Source: Tritonibacter scottomollicae | GTDB lineage: Bacteria; Pseudomonadota; Alphaproteobacteria; Rhodobacterales; Rhodobacteraceae | Assembly (NCBI RefSeq): GCF_003003215.1 | Contig: NZ_PVUF01000003.1 | Coordinates: forward strand, 1 to 64,000 | Length of the DNA stretch: 64,000 nucleotides | Reading direction: 5' to 3' | Shown here: piece by piece, positions 41,649 through 50,098 of the stretch | Layout: each line of letters starts with the position of its first letter | How positions within the stretch are numbered: position 1 is the first letter of the stretch | Notes under the pieces: generated by a model | Seen by the model: the letters and a program-made list of their open reading frames with translations, nothing else | The model's database searches: none | What the model was told of the DNA's origin: nothing | Program-made: the position numbers and the translations under genes

Positions 41649-42968
41649 ATGGACTTCTCTGCGCTCAGAACAATTCGTATCGCCGCCTGTGACCTCAACG
41701 GGCAAATGCGCGGCAAACGCCTCCCCGTCGGCATGGCCGACAAGCTGGGTGAAGGCTCCGCCCGCATGCCGTTTTCGGTTCTCAATGTCGACATCTGGGG
41801 CCGTGACATCGAAGACAGCCCGCTGGTGTTTGAAACCGGCGACGCCGATGGCATTCTGCTGCCCACCAAACGCGGCGCCGTGCCGATGCCCTGGCTCGCC
41901 ACCCCCTCGGCGCTGGTGCCGATGAAGATGGTGCATGAAGATGGCCGCCCGTTCTTCGGCGACCCGCGTCAGGTGCTGGCTCATGTGCTCGACCGCTATA
42001 CCGAGAAGGGCTGGACCGTCGCCGCCGCCACCGAGCTGGAGTTCATCCTGATCGACGACGCAGGCAGCCAGCCGCTGCCGCCCATTGATCCGCTGACCGG
42101 TCGCGCTCTGGACCAGCAATCGGTGCTGTCGATTGCCGAGCTGGACGCCTATGACGACTTCTTTACCGATCTCTATGATGGTGCCGAGGCCATGGGCATC
42201 CCAGCCCAAGATGCAATTTCCGAGGCCGGTCTGGGTCAGTTCGAGATCAACCTGACCCATCAGGACGCCATGCGCGCCGCCGATGATACATGGCTCTTTA
42301 AGGCGCTGGTCAAAGGGGTTGCACGCAAGCACGGCTTTGCCGCCACCTTCATGGCGAAACCGTATGCCGAGGAAGCCGGCAACGGCATGCATGTGCATTT
42401 CTCCGTCTGCGACACCGATGGCACCAACATCTTTGACAATGGCGGCCCCGAGGGCACGCCCGCCTTGCATGCGGCGGTGGCAGGCTGCATCAACGCCATG
42501 CGCGACAGCACGCTGGTCTTCGCCCCGCATGGCAACTCCTATGAACGGCTGGTGCCCGGCGCCCATGCGCCCACCTCCGCCGCCTGGGCCTATGAAAACC
42601 GCACCGCCGCGATCCGCATTCCCGGCGGCAGCCACAAGGCCCGCCGGATCGAACACCGGGTCTCGGGCGGCGACATCAACCCTTATCTGATGCTCGCCAC
42701 CGTCCTTGGCGCGGCGCTCATCGGCATGGAGGACGGGTCCACGCCCCCGCCCCCCTCAGAGGGCAATATCTACGAGATCGAAGGCCTGCCGCAGCTTGCT
42801 GGCAGCTGGGCCGAGGCCATCGACCTGTTCGAGAACAGCCCCCTCATCGCACGCATCCTGCCGCCGATGGCCATCCGCAATCTGGTGATGACAAAACGCC
42901 AGGAGCTTGCGGGCTTTGCAGAGAAGCCGGCAGAGGGCCATTGGCTCTCGTGGCTCGAAGCCGTATGA
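41649..42968 (+). CDS. Glutamine synthetase-family ligase 1 (PuuA-like)
   Basis: A 439-residue GS-fold protein. The catalytic domain contains AATELEFILID (first Glu metal ligands), EAGLGQFEINL, NGMHVHFSV (the ATP-side HxH motif region) and IRIPGGSHKARRIEHRVSGGDINPYL. It belongs to the group that glutamylates amines such as putrescine. A ribosome site GGAGC precedes the ATG at 41649. It leads the catabolic block with the GATase, second ligase and oxidase. Confidence 0.88.
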   Translation: MDFSALRTIRIAACDLNGQMRGKRLPVGMADKLGEGSARMPFSVLNVDIWGRDIEDSPLVFETGDADGILLPTKRGAVPMPWLATPSALVPMKMVHEDGRPFFGDPRQVLAHVLDRYTEKGWTVAAATELEFILIDDAGSQPLPPIDPLTGRALDQQSVLSIAELDAYDDFFTDLYDGAEAMGIPAQDAISEAGLGQFEINLTHQDAMRAADDTWLFKALVKGVARKHGFAATFMAKPYAEEAGNGMHVHFSVCDTDGTNIFDNGGPEGTPALHAAVAGCINAMRDSTLVFAPHGNSYERLVPGAHAPTSAAWAYENRTAAIRIPGGSHKARRIEHRVSGGDINPYLMLATVLGAALIGMEDGSTPPPPSEGNIYEIEGLPQLAGSWAEAIDLFENSPLIARILPPMAIRNLVMTKRQELAGFAEKPAEGHWLSWLEAV

Positions 42969-43024
42969 CCGCGGAGAATGGGTTCGATGTGCGAACCTCC
43001 AGTTTTGATCATATTTGGTGACTT

Positions 43025-43708
43025 ATGAAGATCGGCATCCTGCAAACCGGCCACGCCCCCGAAGAGCTGAAACCCGCCTCCGGCAATTATGACGAAATGT
43101 TCCGCGCGCTGCTTGCGGGGCATGGGTTCAGCTTCGAGACCTATCCGGTGCTTGACGGGATCTTCCCGGATACGGCCGAGGCCGCCGACGGCTGGCTGAT
43201 CACCGGCTCCAAATTCGGCGCCTATGAGGACCACGACTGGATCCCGCCGCTGGAGGATCTGATCCGCCAGATCCACGCCCGCAAGATGCCGCTGGTCGGC
43301 ATCTGCTTTGGCCATCAGATCATCGCGCAGGCCCTTGGCGGCAAAGTGGTGAAATACGATGGCGGCTGGAGCGTTGGCCATACCGAATACCGCCTGCACG
43401 GCGCGCCGGTGCAGCTGAATGCCTGGCATCAGGATCAGGTGGTGGACAAACCCGCAGAGGCCCGCGTGATCGGCCAGAGTGATTTCTGCGCCAATGCCTT
43501 TCTGGCCTATGGCGATCACATCTGGACCGCGCAGCCGCACCCCGAATTTCAGAATGCCTTTGTCGATGGTCTGTTGCGGACCCGCGGCAAGGGCGTGGTC
43601 CCCGACGCTCAGCTTCAGGCCGCGTCAGAGACCCTCGACCGCGCCACCGACTCAACGCAAATAGCCAATGAGATTGCCGACTTCTTCAAGAAAGTGAGGA
43701 CCCGATGA
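43025..43708 (+). CDS. Class I glutamine amidotransferase (hydrolase-type)
   Basis: A 227-residue type 1 amidotransferase-like protein. The nucleophile Cys is in PLVGICFGHQIIAQALGG, and the catalytic His-x-Glu is in AQPHPEFQ. No synthetase domain is attached, so it is probably a hydrolase of gamma-glutamyl compounds (PuuD role) rather than an ammonia donor; this is inferred from the cluster. It overlaps the next gene by four bases (ATGA). Confidence 0.85.
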   Translation: MKIGILQTGHAPEELKPASGNYDEMFRALLAGHGFSFETYPVLDGIFPDTAEAADGWLITGSKFGAYEDHDWIPPLEDLIRQIHARKMPLVGICFGHQIIAQALGGKVVKYDGGWSVGHTEYRLHGAPVQLNAWHQDQVVDKPAEARVIGQSDFCANAFLAYGDHIWTAQPHPEFQNAFVDGLLRTRGKGVVPDAQLQAASETLDRATDSTQIANEIADFFKKVRTR

Positions 43709-45072
43709 CGAGCCCGACGCGCTGGCAGGAAAATCTGCCCGAAGCCGCAAAGACCTATCTGGAGGGCCGTCGTCTCGACGAGGTTGAATGCGTTATCTCG
43801 GACCTTCCCGGCATCGCCCGAGGCAAGGCGGTGCCAGCGTCGAAATTTGCCAAGCAGGATTATTTCCACCTGCCCGACAGCATCTTCTACCAGACCATCA
43901 CCGGCGACTGGGCTGATGCGGCGGATGAGGATGGCTGGATCGAAAAGGACATGACGCTGAAGCCGGACATGTCCACAGCCACTGCCGCCCCCTGGACCGG
44001 CGACTGGACCCTGCAGGTGATCCATGATGCCTACGACCGCGAAGACAAGCCGGTGCCCTTCAGCCCGCGCAACGTGCTGAAACGTGTCGTCGACCTCTAT
44101 CACGCGCAGGGTTGGAAACCTGTGGTTGCGCCGGAGATGGAGTTCTTTCTGGTGGCCCGCAACGTCGACCCTGCCCGCGACATCGAACCGATGATGGGCC
44201 GCTCTGGTCGCCCCGCTGCCGCCCGTCAGGCCTATTCCATGACGGCGGTGGATGAATTCGGCCCGGTGATCGACGACATCTATGACTTTGCCGAGGCGCA
44301 GGGCTTCGAGATCGACGGCATCACCCAGGAAGGCGGCGCCGGTCAGCTGGAAATCAACCTGCGCCATGGCGACCCGGTGAAGCTGGCGGATGAGGTGTTC
44401 TACTTCAAGCGGCTGATCCGCGAGGCGGCGCTGCGCCACGATTGTTTTGCCACCTTCATGGCCAAGCCGATCGCAGATGAGCCGGGTTCGGCGATGCACA
44501 TCCACCACTCGATCATCGACATGGAAAGCGGCGAGAATATCTTCTCCGGCCCACAGGGTGGCGAGACGGATGCCTTCTATCATTTCATCGCCGGTCTGCA
44601 GACCTATCTGCCCGCAGGTCTCGCGGTGATGGCGCCCTATGTGAACTCCTATCGCCGTTATGTGAAGGACCACGCCGCGCCGATCAACCTGGAATGGGCG
44701 CGCGACAACCGCACCACCGGCATCCGCATCCCGCTGTCGGGACCGGCGGCGCGTCGGGTGGAAAACCGCATCGCAGGGATGGACTGCAACCCCTACCTTG
44801 GCATCGCGGTGTCGCTGGCCTGCGGCTATCTCGGATTGATGGAAGAGCGCCGCCCCACACGCCAGTTCAAGGGCGATGCCTATGAGGGCGATGGCGACAT
44901 TCCCCAGGTGATGGGCCAGGCGCTGGATCTCTTTGACGAGGCCAAGGCGCTGCACGAGGTGCTCGGCCCAGACTTTGCCCGCGTTTACAGCTGTGTGAAA
45001 CGGGCGGAATACGAGGAGTTCCTGCAGGTGATCTCGCCGTGGGAGCGCGAGCATCTGCTGCTGAACGTCTGA
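43705..45072 (+). CDS. Glutamine synthetase-family ligase 2
   Basis: A 455-residue second GS-like enzyme. Key segments are PEMEFFLVARN, ITQEGGAGQLEINLRHGDP, GSAMHIHHSIIDM and IRIPLSGPAARRVENRIAGMDCNPYL. It is only moderately like the first ligase, so the two may glutamylate different amines. It is coupled to the amidotransferase by an ATGA overlap. Probably acts in gamma-glutamylated polyamine catabolism. Confidence 0.88.
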   Translation: MTSPTRWQENLPEAAKTYLEGRRLDEVECVISDLPGIARGKAVPASKFAKQDYFHLPDSIFYQTITGDWADAADEDGWIEKDMTLKPDMSTATAAPWTGDWTLQVIHDAYDREDKPVPFSPRNVLKRVVDLYHAQGWKPVVAPEMEFFLVARNVDPARDIEPMMGRSGRPAAARQAYSMTAVDEFGPVIDDIYDFAEAQGFEIDGITQEGGAGQLEINLRHGDPVKLADEVFYFKRLIREAALRHDCFATFMAKPIADEPGSAMHIHHSIIDMESGENIFSGPQGGETDAFYHFIAGLQTYLPAGLAVMAPYVNSYRRYVKDHAAPINLEWARDNRTTGIRIPLSGPAARRVENRIAGMDCNPYLGIAVSLACGYLGLMEERRPTRQFKGDAYEGDGDIPQVMGQALDLFDEAKALHEVLGPDFARVYSCVKRAEYEEFLQVISPWEREHLLLNV

Positions 45073-45079
45073 TCCTTTA

Positions 45080-45107
45080 GCGCCACGCCCCGTCCTGGGC
45101 GTGGCGC
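45080..45107. terminator. Hairpin between ligase 2 and oxidase genes
   Basis: GCGCCACGCCC (45080-45090), loop of six, GGGCGTGGCGC (45097-45107): perfect 11-bp stem starting 8 bases after the ligase stop. No T-run follows, so it may be a pause, attenuator or message-stabilising stem. Confidence 0.6.
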
Positions 45108-45186
45108 ATTGGATATTTATGAGAAGTTGAAAGACCAGCCCCCTGCGTTTGAACCTCAGGGGTGGCAGACCCATGAGGCCGACCCG

Positions 45187-46497
45187 ATGGCGCTGAACCT
45201 GTTGCACGCAAATGACCGCCCCGGCAAATATCCCGAAAGCTGGTATGCCGCCACCGCGACGCCGGGGGTGCATTATCCGTCGCTGTCGGGGGGCGTACGG
45301 GCGGATGTCTGCATTGTGGGCGCGGGCTACACCGGCCTGTCGGCCGCGCTGCATCTGGCCGAAGCGGGCCGCAAGGTGGTGCTACTGGATGCGCAGCGGG
45401 TGGGCTTTGGCGCCTCCGGGCGCAATGGTGGCCAGCTGGGCTCCGGCCAGCGTCAGGACCAGGAGGTGCTGGAGCGCATGGTGGGACGCGAGGATGCCGC
45501 CAAGCTCTGGACCCTGGGCGAAGAGGCCAAGGACCTGGTCAAGGGGTTGATCGCCAAGCATGATATTGACTGTCATCTGAAACCCGGCGTGGCCTGGACC
45601 GCCGACAGCGCCCGCGAGGTGCGGCATCTGCATGACTATGGCCGTCACCTGCAGGACGCTTATGGTTACGATCAGATCGAGATCCTCGATCAGGAGGCAT
45701 GCCACGCCATGTGCCCCTCGCCGGCCTATGTTGGCGGCGTGCTGGATCACGGCGCCGGGCACCTGCATCCGCTGAACTACGCGCTTGGTCTGGCGCGCGC
45801 TGCCGCTGCAGCCGGGGTGCAGATCTATGAGCGCAGCGAGGTCTTTGCCATCGAGGATGGCCCGCAGGTGGAGGTCCGCACCGGCGAGGGCACGGTGCGC
45901 GCCGACCATCTGATACTGGCCTGCAACGGCTATCTCGGCGGGCTGAACGATCAGGTTGCTGCGCGGGTCATGCCGATCAACAATTTTGTCGCCGCCACTG
46001 AACCGCTGGGCGATGACGCCGGCCGGGTGCTGGCCCGCGACGTGGCGGTGGCCGACAGCAAGTTCGTGGTCAACTACTTCCGGCTCAGCCATGACAAGCG
46101 GCTTCTGTTCGGCGGTGGCGAGAGCTATGGCTATCGCTTTCCCAGCGATGTCGCCGCCAAGGTGCGCCAGCCGATGACGGAGATTTTTCCGCATCTGCGC
46201 GACGTGAAGATCGACTACGCCTGGGGCGGCACGCTGGCTATCACCATGAAACGCCTGCCCTATCTGGCGCGGGTCTCGCCGCGCATCCTGTCGGCCTCGG
46301 GTTATTCTGGCCATGGCGTCGGCACCGCTACCCATGCGGGCCGTCTGATGGCCGAAGCCATCGCCGGCCAAAGCGACGGGTTCAACACCATGGCGCGCAT
46401 TCCCACCGCCCCTTTCCCGGGTGGGCCCAAGATGCGCACGCCGCTGCTGGCGCTGGCGATGACCTGGTTTTCCCTGCGTGATCGGCTCGGCCTCTGA
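45187..46497 (+). CDS. puuB: Gamma-glutamylputrescine oxidase-like FAD enzyme
   Basis: A 436-residue DAO-type flavoenzyme. The FAD motif is VCIVGAGYTGLSAALHLAEAGRKVVLLD (read in parts), the GFGASGRNGGQLGSGQ segment is the PuuB-type FAD loop, and the C-terminal SGYSGHGVGTATHAGRLMAEAI completes the fold. It would oxidise gamma-glutamylated amines to aldehydes with H2O2. GAGG precedes the ATG at 45187; a TTG at 45109 would add 26 residues. The aldehyde dehydrogenase (PuuC) is not in the cluster. Confidence 0.88.
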   Translation: MALNLLHANDRPGKYPESWYAATATPGVHYPSLSGGVRADVCIVGAGYTGLSAALHLAEAGRKVVLLDAQRVGFGASGRNGGQLGSGQRQDQEVLERMVGREDAAKLWTLGEEAKDLVKGLIAKHDIDCHLKPGVAWTADSAREVRHLHDYGRHLQDAYGYDQIEILDQEACHAMCPSPAYVGGVLDHGAGHLHPLNYALGLARAAAAAGVQIYERSEVFAIEDGPQVEVRTGEGTVRADHLILACNGYLGGLNDQVAARVMPINNFVAATEPLGDDAGRVLARDVAVADSKFVVNYFRLSHDKRLLFGGGESYGYRFPSDVAAKVRQPMTEIFPHLRDVKIDYAWGGTLAITMKRLPYLARVSPRILSASGYSGHGVGTATHAGRLMAEAIAGQSDGFNTMARIPTAPFPGGPKMRTPLLALAMTWFSLRDRLGL

Positions 46498-46500
46498 TCT

Positions 46501-46551
46501 CGGCCGGGGGCGCTGCCCCCGGACCCCCGAGGTATTTTTGTAAAGATGAAG
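46501..46551. repeat. Dispersed repeat family B, copy 1
   Basis: The sequence contains GGGGGCGCTGCCCCC (46506-46520), then CCCCCGAGGTATTTTTG and AAAGATGAAG. The same order of elements recurs on the opposite strand at 56511-56562. It lies in the 288-base gap after puuB, which has no gene. Confidence 0.7.
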
Positions 46552-46785
46552 ACGGGTCACGCCCCCATTCACCTGAAATGAAGCAGAGCTGAAGACAGCG
46601 AATCTCCGGTGCTGCCGCCGCGCGCCACATCGCTCCTTTGGACAAGTTTCGGGCGCGACATCCCTGCCCCAAGGCAACAATTTCGTGAAATTTCTACCCC
46701 GCAAGTGCCTGAGCACAGGGGAATCCTTGGCATCTCGACGTCATTGTTTTATATTTCTGAAAAGGCAAATTCAGGATTTTGAAAT

Positions 46786-48024
46786 ATGAGCCAGGCCCCC
46801 AATTCCCAGGTCCAGAACGTCCAAGTTCCGAATGTGCATCAGGGTGAACCCATCCCCGAGGCGGCGCGCGAGGCGATCGAGGCCTTGATGCAATCGGGCG
46901 ACCTGTTTCGCTACACCGCACCAGAGGATGCACCGGTGTCCTTGCTGGAGACGGAGTTTGCCGCGCTTCTGGGCAGCAAATATGCGCTGGCGGTCTCGTC
47001 CTGTTCCGCGGCGCTGTTCCTGTCGCTGAAGGCGCTGGATCTGCCCCGTGATGCCCGTGTGTTGATCCCCGGCTTTACCTTTGCCGCGGTGCCCTCCTCG
47101 GTGGTGCATGCGGACTGCGTGCCGGTGCTCTGCGAGGTGGGTGAGAACTACCGCATCAACATGGACGACTTTGCCGCGAAGCTGGATCAGGACATCTCTG
47201 CCGTGATCATTTCGCACATGCGCGGGCATACCTCCGACATGGATGCGATCATGGCGTTGTGCGACGCGCGTGACATCCCCGTGGTGGAGGATGCGGCCCA
47301 TTCGCTGGGCACCACCTGGCACGGGCGCAACATCGGCACTATCGGCCATGTCGGCTGTTTCTCCTTCCAGTCCTACAAGATGCTGAACGCTGGCGAAGGT
47401 GGCATTCTGGTGACCGATGACGCCGATCTCGTGGCCCGCGCGGTAATCATGTCCGGCGCCTATGAACACAACTGGCAGAAACACAAACCGGCGCGTGGCG
47501 ACAATGGCACCGCGCTGGCCGAGGCCTTCGGGCGCTGGCAGAACCTGCTGCCGCTGTATAACCTGCGCATGAGCAACCTCTCTGCAGTGGTGATCCGCCC
47601 GCAGATCCCTGAGCTTGCCCGCCGCGTTGCCGATGGGCTGAAGAACCACGATTATGTGGCCGCGAAGCTGAACGCCCATGCCAATTTCCACGTACCCGCA
47701 CCGCTGGCGCCCGAACGTCGCGCGCCGGATTCGATCCAGTTCAATCTGGTCGGCATGACTGATACGCAGATCGCAGATTTTGCGCAGGCTACGGCGGACA
47801 AGGGGATGAAGGTGCAGATCTTTGGTCGTTCCACCGACAACGCCCGGGCGTTCTGGAACTGGCAATTCCTCAAGGATCTGCCGGAGCTGCCGGAAACCCG
47901 CGCCATGCTGATGCAGGCCTGCGATGTGCGCCTGCCGGTGCGTCTGACACAGGCAGAACTGGATGTGATCGCGGATATCTTGCTGACCTCGGTCGAGGAG
48001 ATCATGGCACGCGAAGCCGCCTGA
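46786..48024 (+). CDS. DegT/DnrJ/EryC1/StrS-type PLP aminotransferase
   Basis: A 412-residue PLP enzyme. The Schiff-base lysine is Lys198 in FSFQSYKMLNAGEGG, with SCSAALFLSLKAL near 73 and the PLP Asp in VVEDAAHSLG. Members transfer amino groups onto keto-sugars or related substrates. There are no sugar nucleotide genes beside it, so the substrate is unknown. It is transcribed alone and has a palindrome after the stop. The N-terminus is Asn/Gln/Val-rich. Confidence 0.9.
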   Translation: MSQAPNSQVQNVQVPNVHQGEPIPEAAREAIEALMQSGDLFRYTAPEDAPVSLLETEFAALLGSKYALAVSSCSAALFLSLKALDLPRDARVLIPGFTFAAVPSSVVHADCVPVLCEVGENYRINMDDFAAKLDQDISAVIISHMRGHTSDMDAIMALCDARDIPVVEDAAHSLGTTWHGRNIGTIGHVGCFSFQSYKMLNAGEGGILVTDDADLVARAVIMSGAYEHNWQKHKPARGDNGTALAEAFGRWQNLLPLYNLRMSNLSAVVIRPQIPELARRVADGLKNHDYVAAKLNAHANFHVPAPLAPERRAPDSIQFNLVGMTDTQIADFAQATADKGMKVQIFGRSTDNARAFWNWQFLKDLPELPETRAMLMQACDVRLPVRLTQAELDVIADILLTSVEEIMAREAA

Positions 48025-48050
48025 TCGACGGGGCAACACGCTGACTTTGT

Positions 48051-48076
48051 GAAGGGCGCGTCCGGACGCGCCCTTC
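48051..48076 (+). terminator. Terminator after the DegT aminotransferase gene
   Basis: Perfect 13-bp palindrome GAAGGGCGCGTCC and GGACGCGCCCTTC, followed by TTCAT, about 27 bases past the stop. Confidence 0.75.
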
Positions 48077-48118
48077 TTCATGTCCACCATCTCCCGCGCC
48101 CATCGCCGCCGCGCGTCA

Positions 48119-48267
48119 GCGCGGCGCCCGGCCCAACTGGCGGTACTGCATCTTTGATGCGGTGCCGCTGGGCGGGAGCGCTCCCGCGCGTCGCGCCTGA
48201 CATCAAAGATGTCAGGCCGCCCATTGGGCCTTGCAGCGCGCCTGCGGCGCGCTGCAAGGGGGACCGG
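48119..48267. repeat. Dispersed palindromic repeat, family A, copy 2
   Basis: CGCCCGGCCCAAC (48125-48137) and GGGCGGGAGCG (48170-48180) match the copy at 21.37-21.42 kb. Around them are CTGACATCAAAGATGTCAG and TTGCAGCGCGCC-TGC-GGCGCGCTGCAA, perfect stems that make the block almost fully self-complementary. Confidence 0.6.
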
Positions 48268-48282
48268 TCGCAAGCATTGCGC

Positions 48283-48309
48283 AAAAAAGCCCCGGCAAAC
48301 CGGGGCTTT
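48283..48309 (-). terminator. Rho-independent terminator of phaR
   Basis: AAAGCCCCGG (48286-48295), loop of four, CCGGGGCTTT (48300-48309), with a T-run on the minus strand. It lies about 30 bases beyond the phaR stop. Confidence 0.85.
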
Positions 48310-48338
48310 CTACAGCTTCAGCTAAGAAACAGGCGCCC

Positions 48339-48890
48339 TCAGCTCAGTTTTGAGAGTTTTTCCTGCAGCTCCGCGAGCTGGCGCTTGATGGTGTTCAAAT
48401 CGTCTTCGCTCTCACCGCTGTCATTATCCTCGCCGCCGCCAGTCCAGCCGCCACTCATTCCGCCGGTCATCGCCTTCAAGAACGCCTCCTGCTGGGTTTT
48501 CATGGCCTCGAAGCCGGGCATCTGCGCCATCGGATTGATCGCCGTCATATTCTCCATCATCTTCGACTGGCTGTCGCGCAGCATATCGAAAGACGCCTGC
48601 AGAAACTGCGGCATCACACCGCCTCCGGGCACCATATAGCTGCGCACCAGATCGTTGAGCACATTCACCGGCAACACGTTTTCGCCGCGGCTCTCATGCT
48701 CGGCAATGATCTGCAACAGATACTGGCGGGTGAGGTCATCCCCCGTTTTCAGGTCAAGGATCTGCACCTCGCGCCCGTCCCGGATAAAACCTGCGACATC
48801 TTCCAGCGTCACGTAATCGCTGGTCTCGGTATTGTAGAGCCTGCGGCTGGCATAGCGTTTAATGAGCAGAGGCTTATCCTGTTCCGCCAT
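48339..48890 (-). CDS. phaR: Polyhydroxyalkanoate synthesis repressor PhaR
   Basis: A 183-residue PhaR. The N-terminal PHB/PHA-accumulation regulator domain (IKRYASRRLYNTETSDYVTLEDVAGFIRDGREVQILDLKTGDDLT read in parts) binds DNA and PHB. A Met/Gln-rich middle (FLQASFDMLRDSQSKMMENM) and an acidic, coiled-coil C-terminus follow. It represses phaP and itself until PHB granules sequester it. GGGGAGAAGAGA precedes the ATG at 48890; an upstream in-frame start at 48944 has no such site. Confidence 0.94.
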   Translation of the reverse strand: MAEQDKPLLIKRYASRRLYNTETSDYVTLEDVAGFIRDGREVQILDLKTGDDLTRQYLLQIIAEHESRGENVLPVNVLNDLVRSYMVPGGGVMPQFLQASFDMLRDSQSKMMENMTAINPMAQMPGFEAMKTQQEAFLKAMTGGMSGGWTGGGEDNDSGESEDDLNTIKRQLAELQEKLSKLS

Positions 48891-49337
48891 TCTCTTCTCC
48901 CCGGGAAATGTGCGCGTTGCAAAAACCCTAGGCGAGGCTGTCATAAAAAGAAAGCACTGAAAGCAAAAGGAGATGCTGCTGAGAACACCCCTCTTTCACC
49001 GTTGGAGGCGGATCAAGTGCAACGCACTCTTGAGAGGACACAGAGTCTCTGTGAATGCCGCTGTTGTCTCACTTTGAAGGTCCGCACCCCGTCCCCTCGC
49101 TCACCGAAGGCCACCATCATCAAAAGCGAAGATCCGTCGGACCGGTCCCGATGCACAGCTTTCGAGGGGGCCAGCCACACCGCGTGCCTCGTCGGCCCCG
49201 GAAGTGCCCCTTGCGCCCAACACTGATTGCCAGGCTCTCAGACACAAAAAAGGGCAGGCGCGCGGCCTGCCCTTTTCTTCGGGGTCCCGTTGGTTGGGAG
49301 GAGAGCTGAACGGGGCCCCGAACGTTCTCGCTGGCGA
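48891..49337. other. 447-base gap between phaR and phaP
   Basis: No gene is supported. The sequence has no open frame with protein-like composition. The only recognised element is the phaP terminator at 49248-49276 near its right end. Confidence 0.6.
49248..49276 (-). terminator. Rho-independent terminator of phaP
   Basis: Perfect 12-bp stem AAAAGGGCAGGC and GCCTGCCCTTTT, with a TTTTTTGTGTC run on the minus strand, about 60 bases past the phaP stop. Confidence 0.85.
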
Positions 49338-49784
49338 TTATTTCGCGGCAGCGGCTTTCTTGGCAGCGGTGGAGACCTCTTCAGTGGCCTTCTTCACAGC
49401 AGCAGATGCCTCTTCAGACATGTCCTTGCCAGCCGACATCATCAGCTCGACGGTGTCCATCTGAACCTTTTTGGCAACTTCGGCGAAGGCTGCCATGTTC
49501 TCGGCTGCAACTTCAGCGGAGGAAGATGCAAAATCGGTTGCCGATTTGGCGTAGTCGGCCGGATCGGCTTTCGCCTTGGAGATATCGCTCATCTTCGCCA
49601 GAGTGTCTTTGGTCCACTTGCTGGAGATCTCGGCGTTTTTCTCGGCCGCGTCCAGCGCAACGGAGGAGAGCTTCTCGTTCAGAGCGGCAGTGTTCTTGAA
49701 GAAGTCTTCCATCGCGGAGGTGTCAACCGGGAAGGAAGCCATCATGTCTTTCATCATCGCGGAAAAATCTTGGGTCTTAGCCAT
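49338..49784 (-). CDS. phaP: Phasin (PHB granule-associated protein)
   Basis: A 148-residue helical phasin (MAKTQDFSAMMKDMMASFPVDTSAMEDFFKN...). Amphipathic Ala-rich helices run through residues 30-135, and the C-terminus is KKAAAAK. Phasins coat PHB granules. The start at 49784 is placed 9 bases after AAAGGA; an alternative ATG at 49793 overlaps that site. A PhaR-type site lies upstream. It is divergent from no gene but sits between phaR and phaC, on the same strand. Confidence 0.92.
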   Translation of the reverse strand: MAKTQDFSAMMKDMMASFPVDTSAMEDFFKNTAALNEKLSSVALDAAEKNAEISSKWTKDTLAKMSDISKAKADPADYAKSATDFASSSAEVAAENMAAFAEVAKKVQMDTVELMMSAGKDMSEEASAAVKKATEEVSTAAKKAAAAK

Positions 49785-50098
49785 GGTACTCATTCCTTTG
49801 TTACGATCCTTCGGAACGCGTCCGATCAGGAGGGTCCTAGCGGGAACCGCCCCGCTGTTGAGATCAATATGCATGCCGCAGTGCAGCATTTCAAGCAAAA
49901 TTTGCTGCGTTGCAGAAATTTCATCTTAGTTTTACGTTAGAGATGCGCATTGAGGCACATGTCTCCAGCCCATCCGTAGCGCGCGCCCTCGGTATCCTGC
50001 GGCGCAGGCCTCTATAGACATGCCAGAGAGAGAGCGACGTCAGGCAATCAGCCTTTCGACCACCTCGGCCCAGCAGATGTGCTGTACATTCCGCCCCC
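49785..50098. other. 314-base phaP promoter region
   Basis: No gene is seen between phaP and phaC. The gap is comparatively A+T-rich near 49890-49930 and contains a CTGC-N3-GCAG element and TGC/GCA repeats expected for PhaR control. Confidence 0.6.
49905..49915. promoter_or_regulatory. PhaR-type operator upstream of phaP
   Basis: CTGCGTTGCAG fits the Paracoccus PhaR consensus CTGC-N3-4-GCAG. A near copy (CTGCACTGCGG on the minus strand) lies about 25 bases away. Located 121 bases before the phaP ATG, it suits repression of phaP by PhaR. Confidence 0.65.

Larger units (their letters stand above)
48025..48338. other. 314-base gap with terminator and repeat DNA
   Basis: No gene is seen. It holds the 48051-48076 terminator, family A repeat copy 2 at 48119-48267, and the phaR terminator. 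The rest is high G+C palindromic DNA. Confidence 0.7.

Noticed and set aside
46771-48273. A 500-codon minus-strand frame opposite the DegT aminotransferase gene
   Set aside because: Antisense shadow; no family resemblance and composition unlike real proteins of this genome.
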